In this document: piece by piece, positions 36,401 through 50,700 of the stretch
Numbering within the stretch: the stretch's first letter is position 1
Layout of the letters: each line of letters begins with the position of its first letter
NCBI GenBank assembly: GCA_022885665.1
Contig: JAGQDJ010000608.1
Span: 682,001 to 746,000, forward strand
Reading direction: 5' to 3'
Source of the DNA: Triops longicaudatus
Taxonomy: Eukaryota > Arthropoda > Branchiopoda > Notostraca > Triopsidae
Length of the DNA stretch: 64,000 nt
Notes under the pieces: generated by a model
Told to the model about the DNA's origin: nothing
Databases searched by the model: none
The model's input: the letters and a program-made list of their open reading frames with translations, nothing else
Program-made: the position numbers and the translations under genes

Positions 36401-39400
36401 AGAAACACGGAGGTATAGATTCAAGGCTACACGCCGCGGATCAAGCGTGCAGGGTGATTTGCTATACTGACTTAAGTATTTATGTTCACTGAGTCACGCT
36501 CGCTCATGCTTTTATGGGAGGTCCTGCTGTCTTAAAAGACTTGCTTGCGTCACCTTTTGTACAGATTTCAGCCAACATTATCGCTTGGATACCCTTTCGC
36601 ACAAGATGAGCGATGCGAAATGAAGCAAAAGCCGTATGATAACACTTCTTGCCAATCCTTTCCTGTAATTAGTTATAAACTACTTCTGAAGGGTTGAAGC
36701 AGCCCACGTTCGTGAGTATCCGAAGGCTCGTTTTTTTGTGGATTAATCTGATTGCATTTCATTGAACCGCGATAGGATGTGCGCGTACTGTGAGGTAGCT
36801 GGCACACGAAACGTGTAGTGTCTGGACTTACTGAGCATAAACACAGGTTTGTTGGGTTGTCTAACCTTTATTGACAGTAAGAGCTAGAGATGCCAGTGTC
36901 AAGCTTTTTCGGCTAGCGGCATGCACGAGCCTTTGAAGTTGTGGGTGTTTTTTTGGACAAAGCTTTCCTCTGTGTCGTGTCTTTCAAGCCAGAAGCAAAT
37001 TGTGCTTCAGTTGAAGCTGTTTAGCGTCAGCTAGTGTCTGTGTCTAAATAGCGCGATTTTCCAACAGTGGCAGTACAGCACTAGCTGGGCATTGAATGCT
37101 CTTCTTTGTCAGCGTTCAAATAGGGTGGCCTTTGAGGTCTGTGTGGCTCGGTTTCTTAGGCAGATTCAACGCAGAGCCATTTGGGTGGACATCAAAAACT
37201 TGGAAACCAAATAGCCCGAGCTCTGGCGGCAGCAGCGGTATGGCAATGGCGTGGCTTGTTGCGGAATCCAGTTTTACTGGACAGCTTCTCCTTGCCGCTT
37301 GGAGGATGTGGGAGATAGCCAAACATAACTCGAGGATTGTAGGTGCAGAGATCAGTCTTACTTGACATCGGTGGGCTTCTTCCCAGGTGCCAGTTGTCAG
37401 AGAAAGATGGCCTGCCGTAGGTTGCTTCGGCGAACTGGGAAACATCCTGTCAAGTGACATTAATGGTGACCGGTTGAAGCGGCACACATTTTAGAGTGCA
37501 CGTCACTCTTATTTATGGTAAAGATCATCGGTCACTCTGTCAGAGCGCAAAAGACGCCTTTCCAAGCGATTAGAAAACATACCTAAGCACTTTTAGTTTG
37601 CCCACGAATTCCTATTACAAAGAGCTACAATTGGATTGGAGACCGCATTTCAACTCCCCAAGTGCCCCTTTTCGGCTAACCTTCCGAGTAATAGATCCTG
37701 TTGTGCATAGTATGCACGACAATACACAACTGACCCCTCGGTTAACGACTGACGCTGAAACAAATTTTGGAAACATGGCACTTAAATCAAACTTAAAAAA
37801 ATAATAAAGGCTTTGACCTAAAAGGCCTTTGACATCCTAACCGATCAAGATCAAATGTGTACGTATAGTACTGTAAAGTACATTATAATCATGCCTTCAA
37901 AAATGGTAAACCTCATTCGGTGGGGGGTTACGTCCCAGAGAAATAATTTCAGTTATAAATAAGTTTTATTTGATTACGTCTTACCTGATGTCGCTGTACC
38001 TTTGAAAGAGATTCGTTTTCAATAATAAAAAATTCCCCACCGTTAATGAAGAGTTTTATGCATTGTTGTATTGAACACCTGTTCAATTTGGAAATTCAGT
38101 AGCACGTCTTAAAAGTACAGTGAAGCGAACCCGTTACCTTTGTAGTCCGAGGTCAAAATATATAAAAAATGGTCAAGGGTATATTAAAGGTATAGATTAG
38201 CCAAAAGTCACCGTAGCAGATTGAAAAGTCAATTAGTCTCAAGGGTAATGAATACAAGGGAAGAATATAACATCTACACTAACTTACTATAATTATACTA
38301 AATGTTATTTATTATATTTTATTAAGTTATTTTGCACTGCAAGTTTTTCACGTTTATGTGGTATTGTGCAACGATTAGCAAAAAACAGCAAGGAACAGGC
38401 CCCGCTTTGAAAACACGTCCTTTCCGTAACAAATGAAAGACTTGTATTGCAGGAACTATGTGGCTACAGGTAACATCTCCACTGGTTCTGACGAGTTCAT
38501 GTGCTTAGAGGAGGCATGGCGTAATTGTAACGCAACACGAAAAAATTTTTTTAATGACATCTGAACAAAAGGTTTGTTGAGGCAGTAAAAATCTCGGTCC
38601 TGATAAATATAAGAGCTGTGAAAAAAAGTTATCCTTAAAAGGCAAAAAAATTAGACGTTAATAAAGTCTGATGTCACTGCGTTTCTTAGAAAAACTTGTG
38701 GTACTTCTTTCGTTGTTATGTTTATTGTATACAGTAATGTAATTGAAACAAGGGGGAAAAAATGCCAACAGAACACTTTGTAATACACCGTATGCTACAG
38801 AACAATAGAACAAAATTTTAGACAACATAGTCCCGCAGTGATTTTATAGGAGGCCTAGAAAGCCCAAGCCACATTTTTGCGACGATTGTAACACCAGCTT
38901 TTTCAACCACGGGAAATGGCTCACAAAATGCGCAGCTCTGCGTGACTCAACTATTTTCAGAAGCTCGAAATGTCGGGTGTGAGGAAAACCACCATAAACA
39001 GAGGAAAAGCGTGTTTTATTTAATTTAAACATGCTAAGCAATTGTGGACTTGTAAGAAGAAAACAACACACTGTATATTGGTAGCACATTGGCAAGGCCA
39101 AGTTTCAGTATTGTGCACACTAAAAAAATCAACTTTACTTCATCAACCAATGATAAAATCAGCCAGAAGGTAAAATCCAAGGTGTCCTACCTATTGTGGC
39201 TATACCTGAAGTTTGAATAGCTGTACTTCAGTTTAAAGCTTTCAGACTGGGCTTTACAAGGGGTAGTAATTTCATATTTTATTAAACAATCGTAGGTAGA
39301 AAATCTGTGTTTTATCTTTTCTTTAGTTGCTGGAAAGAATGCAGTTTTAGGTGCTAAAATTCTTAAAAAGAAAACGGAAGGTTTCTCAAAACCTGAGTTC

Positions 39401-42400
39401 CGTTCAGTTGCAGAGATCTCTGTCAACACTGAATCTACGTCGGCAGTTGACCACCATCGATGCGCTCCATATATGATTTTCCCCCACACAACGTTATGGA
39501 GTTGCGAGCTACATTCATGCATACTAATGGAAGTTGTCTAACGCAAAGTCCAAAGTGCTTTTTAAAAGAGAAAGAGAAGGGGGGATATAACGTACCTATT
39601 GCTATGCCGAGCACGGGCATCAAACCCAAAGTTTCTCCGAGCCGGCCCTTCATCAAGTCAGATACGGGTCAAAGATCCCCTCTAGGGTGTGTTAGAGTAG
39701 TCTCATACATTTTCCTTTTGACATGTGGACGCGGCTTCGGTTAAGCTGAGTAGCTTGTTTGGTGAACGGGACCTGCAGCACAGCAGAGGCATAATCGCAA
39801 CTTGAGCGGAAGGTCGGTTATCGATACTGGGGATGACTCGCACTAGCGGTTGTAACTGAAGTAGGTTCGACACACTTATCGAACCTTCTGTTTGTCTTCT
39901 AAGCATCCCTCCCTGAGCCAAAGGAAGAAAAAAAGCAAAACAAAGTCAAGCCGAAGGGAAGCTTTTGCTAGTGAAACGACTAGGCTCATCAATAGTTGCC
40001 AGCTCCGGATTGAGGCAAGAGCGATGTCGTTCCTTAATTGACGTATAGCTCCCTTTTTATGAAACATGGGTCTCCTGTCAACCGCAGTAGTTGATGAGCG
40101 ACAGTTGGGGTGTGTTGGTTGGTGGGCCATTATCGGTACCGGAGAGCTTTGAGAGTGAGTGGTTTTTCTCTTTTACTGATAGCCTCAGCCGTGTGTGTTT
40201 GCGAGGTTTGCTTCCTTAACCTGCGATGTGCTGATAGTGCCAAGAGAGCTCACGCAGAGCACGCCGAGTGTTGATGGAGAAACGTTTGCGCGGGGATTTG
40301 TAGGAGCGTGTAGGCTAGGTATCAGAAACTTAGGAACCGTAGAAAATCATGATCTTGCGAAGGGAGAAAACCGTCAAGGAACTGTGTAGCAAAACGACTT
40401 TGCCATCTTTAAGCAATGTTCGGCAATATCTGCCATGGGTTTGGCCCAGGTACGGCTGATGTTGCCAGGCTGTCAAGTAGAGTTGGCACACACGCTGTTT
40501 AAGACTAAATAACCTTTCCATCGTTAAGCCTTAGCTAAAAGGTATATTTGAGAAGAACAACATGGCCACATTGCTTTTAAAGCGCTCCAAGAACTGCAAT
40601 TAAGATGGGGAAATACGCTTGTGTCGGGAAAGCCAGGGTATGGTGACTAGCATACCAATCAACGCGATTGATGGGTAACTTTTAGGATAAATTGTACGGT
40701 CTGAAGAGCTAAATGACGTATTAATAGGACCATGGCCTGCGTCGAACCAAGCCAATAAGGGAAAATTTTGTTTTTAAAAGTATTGGTGTAGAGGTGTGTT
40801 AATGATTGGGTTTGTTCATGTTGGCAGTCATCCATAAAACGTGGAGTGACTTACAGTTTCCGTAGAGTTCAGTGACGGGGGCTGGTTTTATTTCGATATC
40901 CCCTATCTAATTGGAAGGCAAGATTTATGAGCTTGTTCTCCACCCTTTGCTGATCATGTTTAGCCTTTTTGATTGGGGGGTCCGGATGGCTAGAAGAGCA
41001 AAATGATGGAAGAAGCCTGTCAGACGTTGCTCTGTGTGCGTATACAACCCATTTCGATTCCTCAACGTATTACAGTATTTTATATGTGAGAGGTTGACTG
41101 ACATGATGGCGGCTGTGCTGCTGCTGGGTTGAGCAGTGCCTCCGTGTCCCCCTATGACAGCACTGCGATGGGATCTTCCCGTTAAGTTGATGGATCGTCT
41201 GTCCGTGATAAAAATTATAGAAGACAGCCGTTCCTTTTCCTGTCTTGAGTGCAGTAGTTTGTCATTGGAATCTAGCCATCAAGCTAATGACGATCTACGG
41301 TTGACATGTGGTTATTAAGCCATCAGTGAAGTTCGTTTAACTCGAGGTTGCTAAACTTTAAAGTGACAGTTAATCAACATTGAAAAGATTCTCACATTTC
41401 TTAATCCGTCTTATATGCAGAATTTCCTTTCATGTGCCTGAGAAAAAATACATAGTGTCTGGTATCGGCTGTTTATTACTTACGTGCTGTTTATACCAAG
41501 GATACAAACACGTTTTGATGAATTCCTATAGCTCATTATTTTCTTCCACGCTCAACTAAACCCCCGAGGACAATTTCCCCTTTCTCAGGACAGAGTTTGG
41601 GTTTGTTTGCCTGAAATATGTCGATGGATATGTGGCTTTCATTACTGGAAGCTAACAACAAGTATCGAACACGTGACACTGTATGGGATTAGGTAGTCCT
41701 GTTATTTTCTTCCACCTTCAATTAAGCTAGTATGGGTGGAGAGCTGCTGCTGAAAGAGCGACAGCCAACATACTTGCACACCTGTCATTCTTTCTGAAGT
41801 ATGTGCGTATCTACTTTATTAAACACCGGGCAAAGAGCCAAGGATGGTTTTGCTACCTTCCTCTGTTGTAATCGGATCCATCTAGTACGTTCAGGAATGT
41901 ATCTACAGGAGTGCAGCGCAAAGGATAAGCAGCTCAAGCTCAAATTTCAAGTGGCTTGATTGTACTGCAGCTACCAAGTTACAAATTTCCACGTATCATT
42001 GTCTGCGTCAGTGGAAAACCGGTGGTGCGGTGGTAGGACGGTCATTTCTCATTACGAAGGTTGCCATCCATCAAGCCTGACCGAAAACTCTACTTCAGTG
42101 CCGGCATAGGAGCTGAAATTACGCGACAACTTGAGTATAGCGGTAGCTGTTGCTTTACAAAGCAATGGAATATAGGCGTGGCTGCGCGTAATAGACCAGG
42201 GTTTATAGCTGCTTAGGTACGAAATTTGTACAGGTGTTCACTTTCTTCAGGTTACCCGCGCATAAAAGGAAGCATCTTATGCTTATTGAGCCTTAAAACT
42301 GCATTTTCGTTGGGGTTACCCACAGGTCGAGTTTCGGGGTTGACGCTTTTCAGTTCTCATCCGTCACGGGTTTCATATCAAGTGCCCGGGTGGGCCCCCA

Positions 42401-42458
42401 TGCAGCGTTTAGGCAAGTTGGAAAGATTTTCTTTAGGGGGGTGATGAAAATCTGGATT

Positions 42459-42490
42459 CGTTTCCCCTTGTATTCAAAACAAGGGAAACG
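42459..42490. repeat. Short hairpin, 12-bp stem
   Basis: CGTTTCCCCTTGT (42459-42471) pairs with ACAAGGGAAACG (42479-42490) with one bulged C and a 7-base loop. Its function is unknown; it may be chance or a palindromic protein site. Confidence 0.4.
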
Positions 42491-45400
42491 CGTAAATTTG
42501 TTCAACATCAGGGGCCCCGTGCTGTGGTTCGTTGAAATGTGCAGTAGGTTACAGTAATTGTACTCTTGCTTTGCCAAGTTGGTGGGGCGGAATTCAACAA
42601 TGGAAAAAAGAAGGATGGAGCTGGTCGCTGACATGTTTTAACAAAAGACTCAGTCCTTTCTGGGCATTTCCAAGGAACCCCGAGCAAGCCCAGATTTATG
42701 ATACCACCTACTTGTGCTAGTTTGATTGTCCGGTTTTATGTGTGGTCATTCAACGTTGTTATCCCTATATGAGACTACAGACAGAGAATTGTACGCTAAA
42801 AGGGAACAAAAAGGACAAAGGGAGGAAAGGATGTGTGCCTGGATAGATATTATAGCAGATTGTTGGACAACTACAGTAGCACGGTAGTCGTATCGAATTG
42901 CTTAACATTTTTTTCGGTTAAAGAAAAAGCCAGGGTGCCAATTATTCCAAAACCGGAAAACGTAGGCGCTAACATAGCTGCGTATCAAAAGTTAACCGGA
43001 TGGCTCCCCAGAGTTATGGCGCTAATTGGCCCTTCTTTTCAAGAGCACTGGATTGTAGTTCGTTTTAGTGTTTTTGTTTCCAAAAAAGTACCTGGCGAGG
43101 CATATTTTGCCCCCAGTGGCTTTGATAATTACGAGTCGCGCAACACAACGCAACGGCGTAATGTGAAGGCGGCCCGATATCCTACCACCAACAATGAATA
43201 TTACCTAGGTTCCTTGTGCGCTCCACCATGAGTCGGGGGAGGGGATAGCGCTGACAGTTGCGCTAGTTTATTTTGCTTAGACGCGCACACCCATTATTCG
43301 GGGACGTTTAACTTGATGAATGGCGAAACATAAGCTTTAGCAGGAACATGCCTTTATACCGTGAAGTCCAATGAGGAAAAGTACAATGGGTTTTAATGGC
43401 TCGGAAACTAAGGCTGTATTTCCACTATCTACTTAACAAAGCGCAACGTGCCAAAGTAACCCATGTTAAAGCGCACAAAATAGAGACCCGGTCGGGCCAA
43501 ATTCATCGTTAAGTGGGGGAAATTCACGCAAATTTAGTTCTTTGAATTGCATTGAATCCATAAAAATCTGTCAAATTCAAAGTGTAGCATAATATGAAGT
43601 TCTGGTGTTGAATTTGTGCCCAGATCTAAAACAGACAGAATAAAGTAAACTACCGCTAACAGTCGGATAAGCCCAGATTGCGATAGGTAATGAAAATGTT
43701 CGCCAACATACGCAGTAACACCCAGATAGGTGACGTGGAGAAGGCTGTATGTCGATATAAATGTAGGCTGTGGGCACATCGGATTTTATAAATTGGTAGA
43801 AACCGAAATTTGTTTCTATACTATGCATTTTTTTGCAGTGCATTTGCAAAGTTAAAACACATAATTGAAAAACAGTTCTCGTAATGGAGTCTTCCAACTA
43901 AATACACCGGTTGTGGTCTATTGCCATTGTCAAAGTCTTACACATTAGCTTTGTCAAGTTACATGAAATACGCTAATAGGCTTTTTTGCGTTTTTTTTTT
44001 AATCGTCTTAAAGCAGTTGTTTTAATGTAGCTCAGTAGAACCATAAAATTGGAAAAATTTCAAAATGGCTTCCACCCGTCATTGTTCCAGAATGACAAGA
44101 GACATAGAAACAGTTCTCTAAGCTTCAGGTTTTATTGTGCTGACCACTTTCTTTTGTTGCTGAAAAAATTGCCTTAAGTTATTTCCGGAAAAAATTTGTA
44201 CTAGCATTACATACATATCCAAATTCAAAAAGAATTTTGAGCGTTGCTTCCTGTGTAGGATTTAGTTAATGAGATTGTTAAGCTTAAAATATCGGAAGGT
44301 ATCTAAACGGCATCTTTCTCATTCGGGCAAGTATTTGTTATAATTTACTCCAATTAAAAAATAAGATTTTTCTTCCATTTTTTTCGTTCAGAAGAAAAAA
44401 TGAAAATGAAGATGGGTGAAGATATGTTCAAATTCGACTTACTTTTTATCTACGAATTTTTTTATCATGTCGGGTTCCAAAAACGTTTCAAGTTCGGAGT
44501 TTATTTCATGCCTTTTTTCGTGTTTTTGACAGTTTTACCTGTTTTGACGTGTTTTTAACAATTTTCACTTACGTTGTGGTCTGAGCATTGTAAAATGTCT
44601 GTTCATGGTAGTTTTAGCTTGAATTCCCCAAGTTGACTTGAAGTTTACCCACTTGCTGATTTTTAATCAACTGTGCGAATCAATCCTGTTATGTGCGTAC
44701 TAAAATGCTGGCTACACTTATATCAAGGCCAATCTAGCACGAATATCACCTCTGCAAATGCAAACGCATTCGTAAACGCAAATCCGAAATCCTTTGTAGT
44801 TTATTTATTTCTTATTATTTTTAATCCTGGTGCTCTTTTGCCAAGGAAGTTTTTTTTCGGCAAGGGTCATGGCTGTTTCATTGCACTCGCAAAATTGGCT
44901 GCCATTTAACAATGAAAGTGGTTATAGCCTACAGGGTGCGGGTTCCATGCCAAGTTAAAGGAGTCGTAGAAGCTTGTGCGACACGTAAAGCAAAGCGGTG
45001 CTCTCCGACTCGAGTGCTGAAAATGGTGTCCCCCAGGGAGTGGGGGTAACAGGAAGGACTACGTCTATGCATTTTGTCCTCTTAAGACTCCAGTTATTGA
45101 AAGTTTTATGACATTTTATTCGTAGCATCCCCATGCGGTATTTGGATGACCGCTGTAAAGCGCTCTGGAAACTGTGGCTGCTCCCAATCCGAAATCGGCG
45201 GTGAATAGTACTTTAGCTGGTCGTATAGCGTTTTCTACCGCCAAAGACTCGAGAAGTTATTGTCACGATATCCGTCTTCTGTGGCGGACAAGGGAGGTCC
45301 TTCTTTTCTCTCGCGCGTTAGCTATGGATATGACGATTCGGTAGCATTAGAGCTGACCGAAAGGGGCGTTTTTCGTTTTAGATTTATGGCTCTGCCATAG

Positions 45401-47005
45401 TGTAGATGGGCTTCCCGGGCTATTGACATGCGACTATTAATATTGGCAGACCCCCATTCCATGGCAAGTAGTGGCGCCGGTTTATGACAATGGCATTGGC
45501 GGCTTTTGGCTAGTCAAGATGTCCTGGGCCGCACCACGCTCTTTCGAACACAGCAACTCAGCTTGCTTAACGACCCGGGGAAACATAGCTTTTTGCTTTT
45601 TATTGTCACCCACACGTCACATCGCTTCCCCTCTTCCTTTTACGGCAGAAAATTACCTATCATAGGCGCATCCGTTATGCGTAAGAGGGGTAAGAGTGGG
45701 TACAGGTGACGAGACAGTTAATGCGGTCGTATACGTGCACACTGTGTGTACTCGCCACAGATGCCTCAAAAGCCCCACCACTGTCATTTGACGCGTAGTG
45801 TATACCAATCTTTCCATGTCATCCATCAACCACGCTGTTATCCGTTACGCCGACGAGCGACAAGCCACACACTGCCCCTTTACATGCAACACCGATTTAA
45901 ATCTTAGACTGAAAAGGTTTTATACTCAGATTGTGCGAGGGTGCTTTACATGAATAGGAGCTCGGGTGCTCATCGCATAGAACTGAGGATCCCCATAACC
46001 CAAGTTCGGGGCCATGGCACAACGAGCCAATGATGAGAATCCGTAACAGTGGAGGCACACGCAACGAATAGGCGGGGGTGTAACGAAAACGACAAGGGCA
46101 GACAATTCACCCCCAGGAGAAGAAAGGTTTAAGGTTTCTAGCCAAGCTATCAACCCCCCCCCCCGAATTTTGTGAAGCGCTGTTTCCTGAAAGAATAATA
46201 CCTGTCAGGAGTTATAAATTATATTGTTTAGCCAGCGTGCGGATGACAGACCCAAGAGACCACAGTCAATAGATGAGACCCTGCCAGAAGAACCCCTGCT
46301 GGGGCCGCCGATATCACAAATCGATGCTGTAAATCAGGGGGAGGGAAGAAGAAGCGAGGCAAGCCGAGGAGGAAACCCAAAGTGCAGAAAACTTGAAAAG
46401 AAGTTCGGTGAATTATTTTGACAAGGAAATGGAGGGGATACAACGTTTTTCACGTAGGGGAGGACCTTTGGTCATCCCCTGTACTGTAAATTACTCTACC
46501 ACTTCTGCCCCCTTCTCCCCTTTGAAGGTTCAGGTTTGTATATACAGGAATGCCAATACAGCATCTGATCCGTGGGCCATTGATTGTTGGCACCTTATGG
46601 TATGCCGTTTTTCGAACAGTGGTGCATAGTAGTATGACTCTTATTGATCGTCGGCGGTATGTGCCACACTATAGAGTATACAGAGTTCGCACACGAATAC
46701 CAAGAAGGAGTTTTATAGTTTATAACGTGTAGGGTATTCTTGGTAGGAAAAAAAGGTCTCCAACTGGGTTAAATGCTCCATAAAAGCCTAGGTTTAAGAG
46801 CAGGGATACTGGGGAATCGTCATATATTGGGAGAACTCGGGTCTATAGAGTCCCTTAGGGCTACTTTACACAGCGTTAAAAGGGGCCGACTTTATTTTAT
46901 ATTAGACAGTAACTCCCGTCTTAAAAAGCGACGTGTCCGACAGATTTTATTAAGTATGGGGGGAAGGGAAGAATTACGGGTAAAGGCACATTTTAGTCGT
47001 GTAGC

Positions 47006-47749
47006 GTGACACAGCACGAAAAAGGTACACTTTGGTTGGGCTCCCTTGTTCACCTTAATGTCGTAGTAGCGGCAGTTAAATGGCAGTCCCGAAAAAGGGT
47101 GAAGAAAGTTTCATCACACCTTGCAATTTGCGAAACACGGGAAAGGGAATATTACTACGCGCAGTGGAGCCTTGCCTCTGTCATTCTCCTTGACGCCAGA
47201 CTGTCGGCGTCAAATGACAGGACTGTCCAAGGGGTGTCTAAGTATCAAAGGGCGCCGCCTTGTGTGCACTACAGGTGGGCCTGTGATTTCCTCGGCTTGA
47301 GCCGGACGCTGATTACTGATTACCTCTACCTTGCTGGACTCTCACGTCCCATTGCGCTGTGTGACGAAAAGTTCCTTAGCGTTTTTTCGCTATCAGCACA
47401 CCACGACTTCCTACTCGTTTCGGCTGGCCCTCCCCCGTCGTCTCCCCAAGTCCAAAATAATCCGTGTCTTAAATCGTGGAATGCACTTAATATTGTGTAC
47501 ACACACAGGGGGCTTAAAATGCCCGGAAAAGATGATAAAACCTCAGTTGGGGGGAGAACGACACTGAAAAATACATCTTGTGCAAAAGGAAAACAGATTT
47601 GTCATTGCGTAACGTTGGTGGTCCGCAAAGCGCCTGTAACGTTCCTGGAATCTTCATCCGCATCTTTTGCAGCCTTTTTGGGAAATCAATTGCAATTCCC
47701 TGCTGGTGATTTTTCGGACGGTATGATAATAGCAATTGTCAGGTTTTAA
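47006..47749 (+). other. Unassigned 247-codon open reading frame
   Basis: An ATG-initiated frame stays open for 247 codons to TAA, longer than expected by chance for this base composition. The translation has no recognisable domain, no repeated motif, no clear membrane segment and ordinary composition. It contains FLGLSRTLITDYLYLAGL and several Cys and His residues without a metal-binding spacing. There is no sign of introns or of a family match, so it is either a lineage-specific gene, a decayed mobile-element piece, or chance. Confidence 0.2.
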
Positions 47750-50700
47750 AAGCCAGGGCGAGTGAAAGCCTGCCGTAAAGGAAAGCCCAAGGGGTTTTGG
47801 TAGGGTAAAAACGGGCAGGGAGAATGTCATGACTCGTGGGTAAACCCTTACAGGTGCCAAAAGGCTGTTCTTGTCAGAAAAGAACTGTCAATCTCTCCCG
47901 GGTCATCACTTGGCTGAGAACCAGCGTCAAAATATGTTGTTTCGGCTGTCAAAAGCGTTGGTCGATTCTGACAGGGACTGTTCTCTTCTAAAGTCAACAT
48001 GACCATCACTGACTGTAGTACCCGTGGGCGATCACTCCGTTATTGAGTTACAATCCCCCTTCCTCGTTGCCAGTTTTGAACAGTAGGAAAATTTCAAACT
48101 GCCAAGCAATAGCATGTCATTTTGAGTCCTTAAGCAAACTAACTGTCTTAATGTAAAAGTTCCTTTTCAACTGACGTTAGGAGATGGTTTGACTTTTGGG
48201 TCTTATACGCTATTAGAGTACAAACATCCCTTGCGTAAAAACAACACCGGTGATCACCCAACAGTTTTTACAACCGCGTAAACTCAGAAACCAGACTATA
48301 ACAAGGTTCTACTGTGTTGCAACAGACCGACGTCTTCCATCTGGAGAAAAGTCCCCGAGGGAGGGCGCCCCCGCTTAACGGGCGCACAACGCCCAGTGTT
48401 GTGCTGAAGGCGTTCTCTATCGCCAGGCAAGTTCCCAATTTACCTATGGCGCTGCACGTTTACCCACAGCCAAAGTTATGGATGTGGAAGTCTTCCAATA
48501 TTACAAAACTCCCATTTTGTGTGTGTGACCCATCCATCGGGACGTAAAACCGCAGCGGAAGCCTTTTACACGCGAGCTTGTCGAGGTTGCCGTCTGATTT
48601 ATGGGCAGTGGCAGCCCTTTTTGCAGCCTTTGCCATACATCTAGTAGAAAGGCGGGTGAAATATGGTTTTGGCCCCAGCTCCAAAAGGGGCATGACACTA
48701 TTCACATGTCGACTCTAAGTGACCTGAGCTGCCATTAGTAGGCGGAGTGGACTTTTTGCAGAAGGTAATCAACATGCGAAAAGGGGGTTTGCTTCAGAGA
48801 AGAGTAATGGCTTTCCTGCCACTCTTCTATATGCATGGAACCGAATTTATGAAGCCGTTTTTCTCCTTGACTATGTTAATTTACTTTTTCGTCCAACTCT
48901 TAAGAACCTCAATATATTTGTGCACTCCCCCCCCCCTCCCTTTTCCTTCAAGTAAAGAAAATCCCCGCCCCTCTAGCCTCGTTTTCCTCCGGAGCAAAAG
49001 AAACGTTGTACTGCTATATAGCGATATAGCAATATGTGAGGTCTGGTGGCGCAGCAGCAGCTAAAGCGGCTGGGACCTGATCTTCAGCAAACTAGAATCT
49101 CCTGTCGTCATAACTCTAACGCTAATAGTCCCATTGTAAAGTAGGGAGCATGGGTCGTTTGTTTCGCAGCCCCTTTTGGTCGATGCTGTGCTGGAACTCA
49201 AAGTGGGAGATGCCCAGACAACAAATGTGCTGCCTGCTTTTCCATAGGGCCTCATTATTCTGCCTGCCGCAGCACATCAACTCTACCGCTTTATTACGGG
49301 TGAGCGGAGACAACAGCCAATTTTTTCCTTGCCCTTTTTTTCTCTTCTATACCAACGCTCCCGGAAAGTATACACGAACTCGAGTCGAGGGAACCAGAAA
49401 AAGAAAAGAGCACTAGCGTCTTTTTAACCCCTATTCGAACACTCACTCGAGAGAAACACTGCTGCTTGGCACGCTCGAGTGTTGCCCGCTAATAGCGCGA
49501 CCACGTATTGTCGTTGTCAGAAAAGTACCTAAGCGGAGAAAAAAAAGGAGAAACGGAGGTATTGTAGAAGCAATGGGCGGATCGAGAGAGCAATGCAGGG
49601 GGCGGATCCCACTTCGTCGTTCACCTGGTACGCTGGGTTGGGCAAAGAAAGGAAATATGGCAGAAGACAAGGGGGCATGGTTTCTTGCCGCTTTTCCTTA
49701 CCACTGCCCCTTGACGAAGCACAACTCGAAACCCGGGAAAACGACTTTTCGGGAATGGGGCATGCATGCACACTACCCTGCCGTTAGCGGCTTAGCTTTG
49801 ATATCCAAATGAGTCTACTGAATTGACCCAACTTGAAAGGCTATTCAGTTGAGAAGTTTTAAAAGCTGACCGATTTTTTTATATAGAATTCTTCTTCGTA
49901 ATCTTTTACCTCGAGATTTTTTCCGAAAAAAATATATTGCTTTTCCTTCATGCAACTGAGCCTCAGAAAGCTTGTAAAGCGTTGACGAGCTTCTGTGAAG
50001 TTGTTGAGAGACTATTTAGCTACTCTAGTGAGCCTTTTCGCACGCTATATGGTGGTTGCGGGGCAAATAAGGCCTCGGTGAAAGAAAATGGCACTCTAAT
50101 ACGATGTTGCAAAGTTGGGTAACGTCAAACATAAAGTAGACATGAAAGCTCATGTCTATTTCCCTGTGAAGGCCACCATGAAGCCCGCCCATAGTCCCCC
50201 ATTAACCTGCCCAGCAGGGGCGCTACACAAATTACAACCTGTCACAGCATACGGTTATCACATGCTGACGTCGAAGGGATGCCGACGTTTCACTGCTGAA
50301 GAGTATGGAACGCCCTGATGAACGATGCAGAAAGTTCTTCGTCAGCACAGCAAAGGACTTGGAGTACTAGCCCTCCTGCCATTCACACTTGAGGGGTATG
50401 GAATTAACAGAGACCAAATAAAAATTTGTACATAAAAATCAACAATAAAATAATAAAAACAGGCTACTTTCTTTATCAACTCTTCTGTTTTCAAATATTA
50501 CTTTCTAGAGCCAATACTACGAAATACGGCTTCATTAATGAGATTCGCAGGAAAATTTGAAGTATACGACACAACATAAGCGAAAACATACAGATTAAGC
50601 GAAAGGCCACGTCGGTTTTCATATTAAAAAGTGTTTTTATTGACACGAAGAGGCTTTCAGAGGAACTCGAGTTCCTATGCATTAGATAACGCTCCGTAGC

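Noticed and set aside
42833..43231. 132-codon plus-strand frame
   Set aside because: No family or domain is seen and the length is within chance.
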